Positions 31,821 through 39,055 of a stretch of DNA of 64,000 nt are shown piece after piece. The position numbers were made by a program, and so were the translations under genes. Positions within the stretch are counted from its first letter, which is position 1. Every line of letters starts with the position of its first letter. Source of the DNA: Candidatus Saccharimonadota bacterium (GTDB lineage: Bacteria > Patescibacteriota > Saccharimonadia > Saccharimonadales > Saccharimonadaceae); the NCBI GenBank assembly GCA_030523715.1, contig JAUNHY010000004.1, positions 1 through 64,000 on the forward strand. Direction: 5' to 3'. Under the pieces are notes generated by a model. The model worked only from the letters and a program-made list of their open reading frames with translations. It searched no databases and was not told the origin of the DNA.

Positions 31821-32528
31821 TTACTTCCTTTCTTTAGCTGTTTGTCGTTTAAGGTGTTTTAGATATGCCTGTTTTGGCTTTGAAAATTTTCGCGGATATA
31901 TTTTGAGTTTTGCGAGTAGGCGCGATAGGTCAAGTGGCAGACTATCGAGCGATTTTATTTCCATGATGTACATGTTTTTGTCGATAATATGATGCATGTC
32001 GTCGCCGTTGGTGAGGTCCGGCTTAGTGGTGCGATATTTAAGATTATGGTCGAAAGTGATGCGAAGGTCTTTATTGCCTTTAATGTAGTATGAATAGCGC
32101 TCGTAATTTATGAGGATGCTTGGTTGTAGGTGGTATTTTTGAAAATCATAATCTAGCTCAGCAAGCGTAATGGGGTTGGCATTTTTGGGGCGATTCCCTT
32201 TTTCCATGTACTTATAAAACTCGCCCAGTGTCATTGAAATACGGCGCTTATGACTGGTGCCGTCAAACTTCTTTTTGATTTCGAGATAAACTTTAGAGTC
32301 CTCATTTTCGGCAAGACCATAGCTGCGCACGCGGAACTTTTCTTTGTAGAGCGGTTTCTCCATGGACTGAATAATCAGGTCATAGTTGGGCGTGTCGAGA
32401 TAGAGATTATAGATATCGTTGTAGTAGTATTCGTCTTTAACGAGCTTATTGCCGAGCGCTTTTAATAATGCATCGTGTTGCTCGGCGGAAATGAGATATT
32501 TTTGTTCGACCCTACGAAATATATTCAT
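31821..32528 (-). CDS. VTC-domain polyphosphate polymerase-like protein
   Basis: A 235-aa protein of the CYTH/VTC fold, whose eukaryotic members (Vtc4) make polyphosphate from ATP in a tunnel lined by basic residues and Glu. Visible conserved parts are FRRVEQKYLIS (Arg/Glu/Lys entry strand), NLYLDTPNYDLI, KEKFRVRSYG (R-x-R), VYLEIKKKFDGTSHKRR (E-x-K), ILINYERYSYYI, LRITFDHNLKYR, and MEIKSLDSLP (E-x-K). It is the first gene of the set VTC, DUF4956, Cthe_2159-like. Start MNIF at 32528, with weak initiation signals. Polyphosphate synthesis is inferred from the family; bacterial members are poorly tested. Confidence 0.85.
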   Translation of the reverse strand: MNIFRRVEQKYLISAEQHDALLKALGNKLVKDEYYYNDIYNLYLDTPNYDLIIQSMEKPLYKEKFRVRSYGLAENEDSKVYLEIKKKFDGTSHKRRISMTLGEFYKYMEKGNRPKNANPITLAELDYDFQKYHLQPSILINYERYSYYIKGNKDLRITFDHNLKYRTTKPDLTNGDDMHHIIDKNMYIMEIKSLDSLPLDLSRLLAKLKIYPRKFSKPKQAYLKHLKRQTAKERK

Positions 32529-32595
32529 AAATGCTTCTCTTTATGATTATATTTTATTTCGTAAATATGAACAAAAGCTTAAAATTCTAAAAAGA

Positions 32596-33204
32596 TTATT
32601 CTTCTGGATCAGCAATGCCGTAGCCTATAATGCCGTAACGTGTATCTGAATAACTGATGCGGTGCATCATTATTTTGCCGTTTTCATTGCCGCCAACGGT
32701 CAGAATTTCGTCGTAGTCGGTCGCGACGACAATATTGGTATGTTCGCCAAAAATGCCATGACGATAAATAACAACATCGCCAGGTTGCGGTAATTCAGAA
32801 TCATATACATGCCAACGGTCGTTCTTTTTGAAGTATTCTTGTAGAGTATGTGTGCCAGGAATGCGCCAGCTGCCACTGTTTGGATTTTCGAACGGATGGT
32901 CGGCTTCAAGATAAATCCATGAAACAAAATCGGCACACCAAGGCTCTTTGACGCCGTCGGAATAGCGCAGCATGTCGCCTGGTTTATTAAATTCTTGCTC
33001 GACAACGGCGAGAATGTCGCGGCGTGTTTTGCTAAGTGCACTATAATCCGGAATATTGCCGCTTCGTTCGGCACGATAATCAAAGGAATAACTGGATTTA
33101 AAGAAAGTGATGACCGCAATCACAAGAACAATAGCCGCAATTACAGAGCCGATACATACGGCAATTAAGCGGTTTAATTCTTGGCGGGTTTCGCGGTCGT
33201 CCAT
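32596..33204 (-). CDS. Membrane-anchored CHAP-domain peptidoglycan hydrolase
   Basis: A 202-aa protein with a short cytoplasmic N-terminus, one membrane helix (AVCIGSVIAAIVLVIAVITFF, about residues 14-35) and a CHAP (Cys/His amidohydrolase) domain. The catalytic Cys lies in EPWCADFVSWIY (about residue 89). The PQPGDVVIYRHG strand and the catalytic His in GEHTNIVVATDYD follow, then an Asn/Gly-rich GGNENG turn. CHAP enzymes cut peptide bonds in peptidoglycan. It lies just downstream of topA on the same strand (9-base gap), so co-transcription is possible. An autolysin or a remodelling enzyme at the membrane-wall interface is likely. Confidence 0.85.
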   Translation of the reverse strand: MDDRETRQELNRLIAVCIGSVIAAIVLVIAVITFFKSSYSFDYRAERSGNIPDYSALSKTRRDILAVVEQEFNKPGDMLRYSDGVKEPWCADFVSWIYLEADHPFENPNSGSWRIPGTHTLQEYFKKNDRWHVYDSELPQPGDVVIYRHGIFGEHTNIVVATDYDEILTVGGNENGKIMMHRISYSDTRYGIIGYGIADPEE

Positions 33205-33213
33205 AAGCTCATT

Positions 33214-35484
33214 TTACTTCTTTGTAGATTTTTTGGAAGAGGCGCGACGTTTTGCGGGGCGACGAGTTTTCTTTGGCTTATTGGCTAAATACTCTTCGGC
33301 CTGTTCTTTAGTAACGGTTTTTGGGTCAATGTCTTTTGGTATGCGCACAAAATTGCGGCGGCCTGGACCTTTGACATATGGACCATAAGCGCCATTAATA
33401 ATCTGAATTTCGCCCCAGTCGGCAATGTAAGAATCGCGCTTAGTGACGTAGAGTGGCTCGGCTTCTTCTAGTGTGACTGTATATGGGTCTAGATCTTTAA
33501 TTGGAATATTATATTTTCCAGCTTTGAGGTATGGGCCGAATGGGCCGGCGGCGGCAATTATTTCGACACCATCTTTAGCCTTACCAAGAATGCGTGGAAG
33601 TTGTGGTAATGCTAGCTGTTTTAGGGCCTGTTCAAGTGTGACGGTTTTAACGCTTTTACGTTTTGGCAGTGGCGCAAAGCGAGGCTTTTCGCCGGCGTCT
33701 TTTTCGTTTTCTCCGAGTTGGATAAAGCCGCCATTCTTGCCGACTTTGGCATAAATAGCTTTGCCGGTTTCTGGGTCGTGGCCAAGAAGGCGGGCATTGT
33801 TGTAGCGCTCAATACCTTCGCTAGCGAGTACATCGTTATTGAATGGGCCATAGAAATCGCGAAGCATTTTGACGCGGTCGAGTTTAGCGTCAGCGATGAG
33901 GTCGAGATCTTTTTCGATGTTGGCAGTAAATTTATAATCAACAATATTTTTGAAATTGTCAGTAAGGAAAGCAGAAATCAGTTCGCCAATTGGTGTAGGA
34001 ATTAACTTGCCTTTATTGGCGCCAAATTTTTCGGTCGATTTTTCGGTGGTGACTTGGTTATTGCTTAGTGTTAGAACATTAACCTCGCGCTCTTCCCCGT
34101 CAGATTCACCCTTAACTACATAGCCGCGAGCCTGGATGGCAGTCATGATAGTGGCATAAGTACTTGGACGTCCAATGCCGAGCTCCTCGAGTTTCTTGAC
34201 GAGTGAACCTTCGGTGTAACGGGCCTGTGGCTTTGCGAAAGTCTGGCGCGCAATTATGGAATTGGCAATGACTTTTTCGCCAACGCTGAGCTTTGGTAAC
34301 TCATTTTCTTTGATGCGGCCGTAAACTTTTAGAAAACCATCAAAGGTGACCACTTCTCCTTTGCCAATGAAGTTATGCGGGGTTGGCGTGGAAATAGTAA
34401 TAGTAGTTGTTTCGACTTTTGCGTCAGCCATTTGGGTGGCCAAAGCGCGGGAGCGAATTAAAGCATAAAGACGCTTTTCGTAATCGTTCTTGCCGGCAGT
34501 TTCGCGGTTGATGTCGGTCGGACGAATAGCCTCGTGAGCTTCCTGAGCACTTGCGTCTTTGGTTCTAAAATTGCGAACTTTTACATAATCTTTGCCGTAT
34601 TTTGATTCGACATAACTAGCCATGCTAGTAATAGCTTGTTTGCTGAGGTTAAGGCTGTCGGTGCGATGGTAAGTAATCATACCGGCTTGGTAGAGTGCCT
34701 GGGCGGCGTTCATAGTGACGCGGGTAGAAAAGCCAAGTTTGGAGTTGGCCTCGATTTGCATTGATGCGGTAGTAAATGGAGGGGCTGGCTTGCGGATGCC
34801 TGGGGTATTTTCGACAGCATTGACTTTATACTCGGCGCCTATCAAGTCGTTCAGGAATTTCTTGGCATCTTCTTCTGAATCGAATTCATGGTCGAGTTTA
34901 GTATCAAAACCAAAATCGCCAGAAACCTTGTAGGTATATTTACTAGCGAATTTCTCGATGGCTTGCTCGCGTTCGACAATAAGACGAAGCGCTGGGCTTT
35001 GAACGCGGCCGGCAGAAATGGCGCCTGGGACTTTTTTGCGCACCACGCCAGACAGATCGAAACCGACTAGCATGTCGAGCGTTTGGCGGGCTTGCTGTGA
35101 TGAGACCATGTCCATATCAACAGTGCGCGGGTTCTTGATGGCATCTTCGAGTGCGGACTTGGTAATTTCATGGAAAGTAATACGCGCGGTGTCTTTTGGT
35201 AGTTTGAGGACTTCGCAAAGGTGCCAAGAGATGGCTTCTCCTTCGCGGTCTTCATCCGTTGCAAGCCAGACTTTATCGGCGTCTTTAGCGGCTTTTTTAA
35301 GATCGGTAATAATACTTTTATGCCCAGGGTCAATTTCATAAGTGACGTCAAAAGTATTTTTATCGACCTTAGTATCTTTGCGAATATGCCCTACGGAAGC
35401 AAGCACGGTAAAATCTTTGCCGAGATATTTCTCGATGGTGTGCGCTTTGGCAGGAGACTCTACGATAACTAAATTTTTGCTCAT
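33214..35484 (-). CDS. topA: DNA topoisomerase I (type IA)
   Basis: Relaxes negative supercoils through a transient 5'-phosphotyrosine. The 756-aa product has the TOPRIM start NLVIVESPAKAHTIEKYLG, ATDEDREGEAISWHL (Asp-x-Asp metal site), SQQARQTLDMLVGFDLSGVV, GRVQSPALRLIVERE, the active-site Tyr in MITYHRTDS (usual Y-M-R-T-D), EAHEAIRPTD, and GIGRPSTYATIM. There are no zinc fingers. The C-terminus has two topo C-terminal repeat motifs (GPFGPYLKAGKYN and GAYGPYVKGPGR) and a Lys/Arg-rich tail (KKTRRPAKRRASSKKS), an arrangement common in CPR and actinobacterial enzymes. Few bases lie between promoter and ATG, so it is probably leaderless. Confidence 0.96.
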   Translation of the reverse strand: MSKNLVIVESPAKAHTIEKYLGKDFTVLASVGHIRKDTKVDKNTFDVTYEIDPGHKSIITDLKKAAKDADKVWLATDEDREGEAISWHLCEVLKLPKDTARITFHEITKSALEDAIKNPRTVDMDMVSSQQARQTLDMLVGFDLSGVVRKKVPGAISAGRVQSPALRLIVEREQAIEKFASKYTYKVSGDFGFDTKLDHEFDSEEDAKKFLNDLIGAEYKVNAVENTPGIRKPAPPFTTASMQIEANSKLGFSTRVTMNAAQALYQAGMITYHRTDSLNLSKQAITSMASYVESKYGKDYVKVRNFRTKDASAQEAHEAIRPTDINRETAGKNDYEKRLYALIRSRALATQMADAKVETTTITISTPTPHNFIGKGEVVTFDGFLKVYGRIKENELPKLSVGEKVIANSIIARQTFAKPQARYTEGSLVKKLEELGIGRPSTYATIMTAIQARGYVVKGESDGEEREVNVLTLSNNQVTTEKSTEKFGANKGKLIPTPIGELISAFLTDNFKNIVDYKFTANIEKDLDLIADAKLDRVKMLRDFYGPFNNDVLASEGIERYNNARLLGHDPETGKAIYAKVGKNGGFIQLGENEKDAGEKPRFAPLPKRKSVKTVTLEQALKQLALPQLPRILGKAKDGVEIIAAAGPFGPYLKAGKYNIPIKDLDPYTVTLEEAEPLYVTKRDSYIADWGEIQIINGAYGPYVKGPGRRNFVRIPKDIDPKTVTKEQAEEYLANKPKKTRRPAKRRASSKKSTKK

Positions 35485-35543
35485 GTGCTATATAATATCA
35501 TACTAAATTTGACAACAAAGCATAAGCCTGAAAAAATTGAAGT

Positions 35544-35906
35544 ATGTTTGGATTCTTTAGAAAAAAAGATAATATCATGGTTGATTACTCGAAGCCTGCT
35601 TCGAGTAATAATAATACAAAACTGTCCGTCAGTGGCCCCGGTAAACTTGAGGTTGAAGATGTTTTTTCGATTAAAGGTCGCGGTACGATTGTTACGGGTA
35701 GGGTTGATGAGGGCTCTTTTCGCATAAACGACAAAGTCGTGATTCGAAAGCCTGATGGCTCTGAAATTATATCTTTTATTACTGGAATTGAAGCTTTTCG
35801 CCGGTCTCTGGATCTCGCCCAACAGGGCGATAATTGCGGTTTATTATTATCCGATATCACGCGCAACGATGTCGGGCGCGGTGATATGGTAGAAAAAGTT
35901 ATTTAA
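35544..35906 (+). CDS. Free-standing EF-Tu domain-II protein (120 aa)
   Basis: Residues about 35-120 match domain II of elongation factor Tu: VEDVFSIKGRGTIVTGRVDEG, then INDKVVIRKPDGSEIISFITGIEAFRRSLDLAQQGDNCGLLLSDI and RNDVGRGDMVEKV. There is no GTP-binding domain and no domain III. The first 34 residues (MFGFFRKKDN, then Ser/Asn-rich) are unrelated to EF-Tu. In EF-Tu this beta barrel touches the aminoacyl end of tRNA and the ribosome, so a tRNA- or ribosome-linked role is conceivable. It is the only plus-strand gene within about 28 kb of minus-strand genes, has no Shine-Dalgarno, and overlaps the convergent YcxB-like gene by 8 bases at the 3' end. Confidence 0.85.
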   Translation: MFGFFRKKDNIMVDYSKPASSNNNTKLSVSGPGKLEVEDVFSIKGRGTIVTGRVDEGSFRINDKVVIRKPDGSEIISFITGIEAFRRSLDLAQQGDNCGLLLSDITRNDVGRGDMVEKVI

Positions 35907-36432
35907 GCTTCGACCCTGTTTTTATAAACTTATGGAAATCTTTCGGACAATTTGCAATTGGAAACATTAATAATTGCGCAGAATCTTCCTTTATTGGTGT
36001 GAGCTGAATATAGTTGCCGGATTCGAAATAATAATATTCAGCATAGTTAGTTTCATTAATGAATTTTTGATCATTTATATGCATGTCGATAGTATTGTTG
36101 TCGATATAAAAGCTCACTTTTATAGTGTCCTTTGATTTAAAAAAATCAAAGTAGTATTTTCGAGTTCTTTGGATATCAAGGTGAAAGAATAAAATTACTA
36201 GAAGTGCGTATACCAAAAAACTCAGCAATATGCCCCTTATGTCGTTTTTCATGTTTATTGATGCTAGATTAAGGCCGCCGAAAAATAATGTCGTATATAG
36301 AAAAAAGCAAAATGTGCCGAAATTTTTCCAGCTGGTTTTAAAATAGCGCCTACGCGTAAGTTGAAGAAAATCTTGGTGAGTTAGATTATAGTTTATCTCG
36401 ACTGGATATTGTTGATAATCACATAGTCTCAT
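35899..36432 (-). CDS. YcxB-like membrane protein
   Basis: A 177-aa protein with the usual YcxB-domain layout: an N-terminal strand segment (YPVEINYNLTHQDFLQLTRRRYF), two membrane helices (FGTFCFFLYTTLFFGGLNLA about residues 37-56 and GILLSFLVYALLVILFFHL about 68-86), then a soluble C-terminal beta-rich domain (IKVSFYIDNNTIDMHINDQ, YYYFESGNYIQLTPIKED) that ends with FHKFIKTGSKLK. The family has no assigned function. An about 260-base leader RNA with a terminator lies directly upstream (36451-36746), so expression may depend on transcription passing that terminator. Poor ribosome binding site. Confidence 0.75.
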   Translation of the reverse strand: MRLCDYQQYPVEINYNLTHQDFLQLTRRRYFKTSWKNFGTFCFFLYTTLFFGGLNLASINMKNDIRGILLSFLVYALLVILFFHLDIQRTRKYYFDFFKSKDTIKVSFYIDNNTIDMHINDQKFINETNYAEYYYFESGNYIQLTPIKEDSAQLLMFPIANCPKDFHKFIKTGSKLK

Positions 36433-36450
36433 AAAAATATTTTACCACCA

Positions 36451-36486
36451 AAAAGCCCCAGGTAAGGGTGGGCATCACCTGGGGCT
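36451..36486 (-). terminator. Terminator/attenuator before the YcxB-like gene
   Basis: Minus strand AGCCCCAGGT (36477-36486), 13-base loop, ACCTGGGGCT (36454-36463), then TTTTTGG. It lies between the structured leader and the start codon at 36432. Confidence 0.88.
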
Positions 36487-36746
36487 ATTTGGCCCTACAA
36501 CACACCTCCTAAGGCATCCGGAGAACTCCGGAAGCGTGACCCACCTCACACATTGGGGTCCGCCGGTTATAGGGATTGCTAGCTTTAGAAAGTGACTTTC
36601 TAAGTGGAGGTAATACTTTTCACTTCAAGTTATGGAAAGAAAACTTGAAGGCCGAAAGTGATTCTAAAGCACGCAACAAATGCTAGTTAAACTAGCAAAG
36701 TTATAGATTATTTAGGTGCGGCTTTCAATCCAATTGGATTGAAACT
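36487..36746 (-). ncRNA. Predicted structured leader or small RNA
   Basis: About 260 bases between a perfect promoter and a strong terminator on the minus strand. In order the RNA can form TTTCAATCC-AATT-GGATTGAAA, GCTAG-TTTAA-CTAGC, a long-range GCTTTAGAA/TTCTAAAGC stem enclosing CTTCAAGTT/AACTTGAAG, GACCC/GGGTC, and TCCGGAG-TT-CTCCGGA. It carries GTGTGAGGTGG (36541-36552) and GGAGGTGTGT (36500-36509), and an ACCTCC segment near 36607 that can pair with GGAGGT. No open frame of useful length exists. It is not tmRNA, RNase P or 4.5S RNA by their signatures. It could be a free small RNA or a riboswitch-like leader for the YcxB-like gene. Confidence 0.65.
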
Positions 36747-36752
36747 AGACTT

Positions 36753-36781
36753 ATAATAGCACATCTTTGATTTTAAGTCAA
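36753..36781 (-). promoter_or_regulatory. Promoter of the leader RNA
   Basis: Minus strand TTGACT (36776-36781), 17-base spacer, TATTAT (36753-36758). Confidence 0.8.
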
Positions 36782-36820
36782 TAGTTTTTTCACGATTTTT
36801 TATAATTTCAATAGAAAAAT

Positions 36821-36860
36821 CGCCCCTGTTTTGGCTAAAAATGGAGATTTTACAGGGGTG
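36821..36860 (-). terminator. Probable terminator of pth
   Basis: Minus strand CCCCTGT, 22-base loop, ACAGGGG, then CGATTTTTC. The loop is long, so confidence is moderate. The rest of 36861-36910 is AT-rich with no gene. Confidence 0.5.
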
Positions 36861-36910
36861 AAAATGCTTATTGTTATTTTATAAAAAAGTGTTATAAAAT
36901 TAGCAAAAAA

Positions 36911-37426
36911 TTAGTATTTTATAATAAAATCGTCTATTTCGCGAAGAACTTCTGGCAGCTTTTCGTGTTCCTCGGGCGTAAATTTAGAAAGCACAAAATC
37001 AACATCGCCGATGCGGCTGCGGAGCGTATCGTTACCAGTACCAAGACGCAAGCGTGGAAAATCCTCCGTGCCGAGATGCGCAATCGTGGATTTTAACCCG
37101 TTGTTACCGCCTGCACTGCCCCGCTCGCGAAACCGAATTTGGCCAAACGGCAGATTAAAATCGTCGCAAATGGCCAGAATATCTTGCGGGTGAAGCTTAT
37201 AAAAATCACAGATACTGCGAACACAGAGCCCAATATCGTTATAAAAAGTTTGCGGTTTGACGAATAATATATCGTCGAATTTGGCAATTTCGGCTTTGAA
37301 CTTTGGCTGCGGTTTAAATTCGAGTCCGTGGATTTTGGCATAAAAATCTAGCGCCAAAAAACCAAAATTATGACGCGTAAAATTATATTGATGTCCGGGA
37401 TTGCCGAAGCCAAAAATGACCTTCAT
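36911..37426 (-). CDS. pth: Peptidyl-tRNA hydrolase
   Basis: Releases tRNA from peptidyl-tRNA that drops off the ribosome. The 171-aa product has MKVIFGFGNPGHQYNFTRHNFGFLALD with the catalytic His and the Asn of GNPG, the KPQTFYNDIG segment (usual TFMNxSG), and DDFNLPFGQIRFRERGSAGGNNGLKSTIAHLGTEDFPRLRLG with the catalytic Asp and tRNA-contacting Asn. The start at 37426 fits the family; a second ATG two codons upstream is possible. TAAAAT ends 7 bases before this ATG, so it is leaderless-type. Confidence 0.95.
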   Translation of the reverse strand: MKVIFGFGNPGHQYNFTRHNFGFLALDFYAKIHGLEFKPQPKFKAEIAKFDDILFVKPQTFYNDIGLCVRSICDFYKLHPQDILAICDDFNLPFGQIRFRERGSAGGNNGLKSTIAHLGTEDFPRLRLGTGNDTLRSRIGDVDFVLSKFTPEEHEKLPEVLREIDDFIIKY

Positions 37427-37443
37427 GAACATAATTTTACCAC

Positions 37444-37471
37444 ATAAAAATGCGCCCCCCGTAGGGAGCGC
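37444..37471 (-). terminator. Terminator of the PhoH-like gene
   Basis: Minus strand GCGCTCCC-TAC-GGGGGGCGC followed by ATTTTTATG, just behind the stop at 37492. Confidence 0.8.
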
Positions 37472-37491
37472 GGTGTGCTTGCACGTGCGGC

Positions 37492-38949
37492 TTAGTGATC
37501 GAGACGGCGCGCGATTTCGCGGGCGGCATCCGAACGCGTAATCTCGCCCTCAGTCATTGTGACGACGGCGGCGTATGGGCTGCCGGCCATTTTGGTGGCG
37601 GCATACATCAGACCGTTGCTGTGGTAATCCATATGCTTATTGAACACTTGGTGTGGATCGCCGGTGATAACCATCTTGGAACCTTCACCGATACGCTTCA
37701 TCAACTGGTTGATCTGGAAACGCTCCATGTCTTGCGCTTCGTCGTAGATGATCCAGCAATCCGAAATCGAACGTCCGCCCATATTGATAATGGATACGAA
37801 CTCGAAATGATCTTGGAGTGCGAACTCAACCTTCTTCTTGATGTCGGCTGCGGTTTGTTCGCCGTTACCCTTCTTTCGATCGCCTTTATTCTTGAAGTAA
37901 TTATAAAGGCTATCCAAAATGGGCATGGCTTTGGCGATGGTCTTTTGAGTCTCGTCGCCAGGCAAGAAACCGATTTCCTTACCAAGCTCGGCGTCACGCG
38001 GAACCACAAAGATGCGGTCGTAGAGTGCCTTTTCTTTGTCGGTGACGAGGAAATGTCCGATTGAAGTAGCGAGATAGGTTTTACCGGTACCAAAAACGGC
38101 TGGACAGATTACGATTGGGATCTCGTCTGCGGGAGCCATTAATACCTCTGCCAACATAGCCTGTCCGGGCGTGCGCGGCTGGATGCAACGCGGAAGCTCT
38201 TCGACGTAGTGAAGACGGCGCAAGATGCCGTTGCCTTCTTTGTCGATGGGTTCATAACGCCCAACAAACATGATGAAGTTGCTGAGGTTATGTACTCCGT
38301 AAGACGAGGCGATGATGGGATCGACGCTGAACTCGACGAACTCATTCAAGAGTAGCGGATTCTCGTCGCCGAAGAATTGTGTAAACTGCTCCGTAGTGAT
38401 CTGACGATCTTTGAACCAGCTGCCATAAAGTTCTTCGGGCAAAACCAGTGTACGGCGCCCAGTGTAAACATCTGGGTTAATGCGAGCAATATCGATGTCT
38501 TGGGCAAGTGCTTTGCTGGACATGTAATTGTCGCCGGTCAGAATTGCTACCATGCCAGGATCTTTCAGCTTTTCCTGGGCCCATTTGGCGGTTGCCAAAG
38601 CGTGAGTGTTCGCCCCGGTGCGTCCGTTAGTGGAGACGCCGGAGATATCCTGTGGTGGCACGAACTGAATCTGCATGCCGTTCTTACAGGTGAAGGTCTT
38701 GTCTGCGCTATCCGTGTAGTGAGTTGTTTCGAGAATTCGCGAAAAGAGGCCAAGCAATTTATTAGCGGCTTCGCCGCGACTGCTCTGCTCATGGCGAAAC
38801 TCGCGAATACGATCAATGTACTGCATCGGAATATAGAGCGTCTCTGCTTTGAGCTTCGTGCTGGGTTCCGGTGCAAGTATGTCCGGATCACCTATTAACG
38901 CGTCGAGGGCAGGCACGAGCGCAGGATGAAAATCTCTTCGTTTAGCCAT
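37492..38949 (-). CDS. PIN-like / PhoH family ATPase
   Basis: A 485-aa protein of the PIN-PhoH type: an N-terminal PIN-like RNase domain (about residues 1-190) and a C-terminal PhoH ATPase (about 240-485). The ATPase shows Walker A VFGTGKTYLATS, FVVPRDAELGKEIGFLPGDETQKTI, Walker B CWIIYDEAQDMERFQINQLMKRIGEGSKMVITGDPHQV and the closing TEGEITRSDAAREIARRL, all typical. The PIN part begins FHPALVPALDALIGDPDILAP, where the usual first Asp motif is not obvious, so RNase activity is uncertain. AAAGGAGGGG lies before the ATG at 38949. The longer frame (30 codons upstream) has no initiation signal. A role in RNA handling under stress is inferred. Confidence 0.9.
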   Translation of the reverse strand: MAKRRDFHPALVPALDALIGDPDILAPEPSTKLKAETLYIPMQYIDRIREFRHEQSSRGEAANKLLGLFSRILETTHYTDSADKTFTCKNGMQIQFVPPQDISGVSTNGRTGANTHALATAKWAQEKLKDPGMVAILTGDNYMSSKALAQDIDIARINPDVYTGRRTLVLPEELYGSWFKDRQITTEQFTQFFGDENPLLLNEFVEFSVDPIIASSYGVHNLSNFIMFVGRYEPIDKEGNGILRRLHYVEELPRCIQPRTPGQAMLAEVLMAPADEIPIVICPAVFGTGKTYLATSIGHFLVTDKEKALYDRIFVVPRDAELGKEIGFLPGDETQKTIAKAMPILDSLYNYFKNKGDRKKGNGEQTAADIKKKVEFALQDHFEFVSIINMGGRSISDCWIIYDEAQDMERFQINQLMKRIGEGSKMVITGDPHQVFNKHMDYHSNGLMYAATKMAGSPYAAVVTMTEGEITRSDAAREIARRLDH

Positions 38950-39055
38950 ATAATCCCCTCCTTTGATTTTTTTGGCGTGCAATGCTGCTAAGGAACATAA
39001 CAAAATAAGCTTAAGCCGTAACTTAAGCCCACCTTGCAAGTGTAATTATACCAAA

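Noticed and set aside
36500-36552. Plus-strand CACCTCCT resembling the 3' end of 16S rRNA
   Set aside because: Promoter and terminator show that the minus strand is transcribed; no other rRNA sequence is present.
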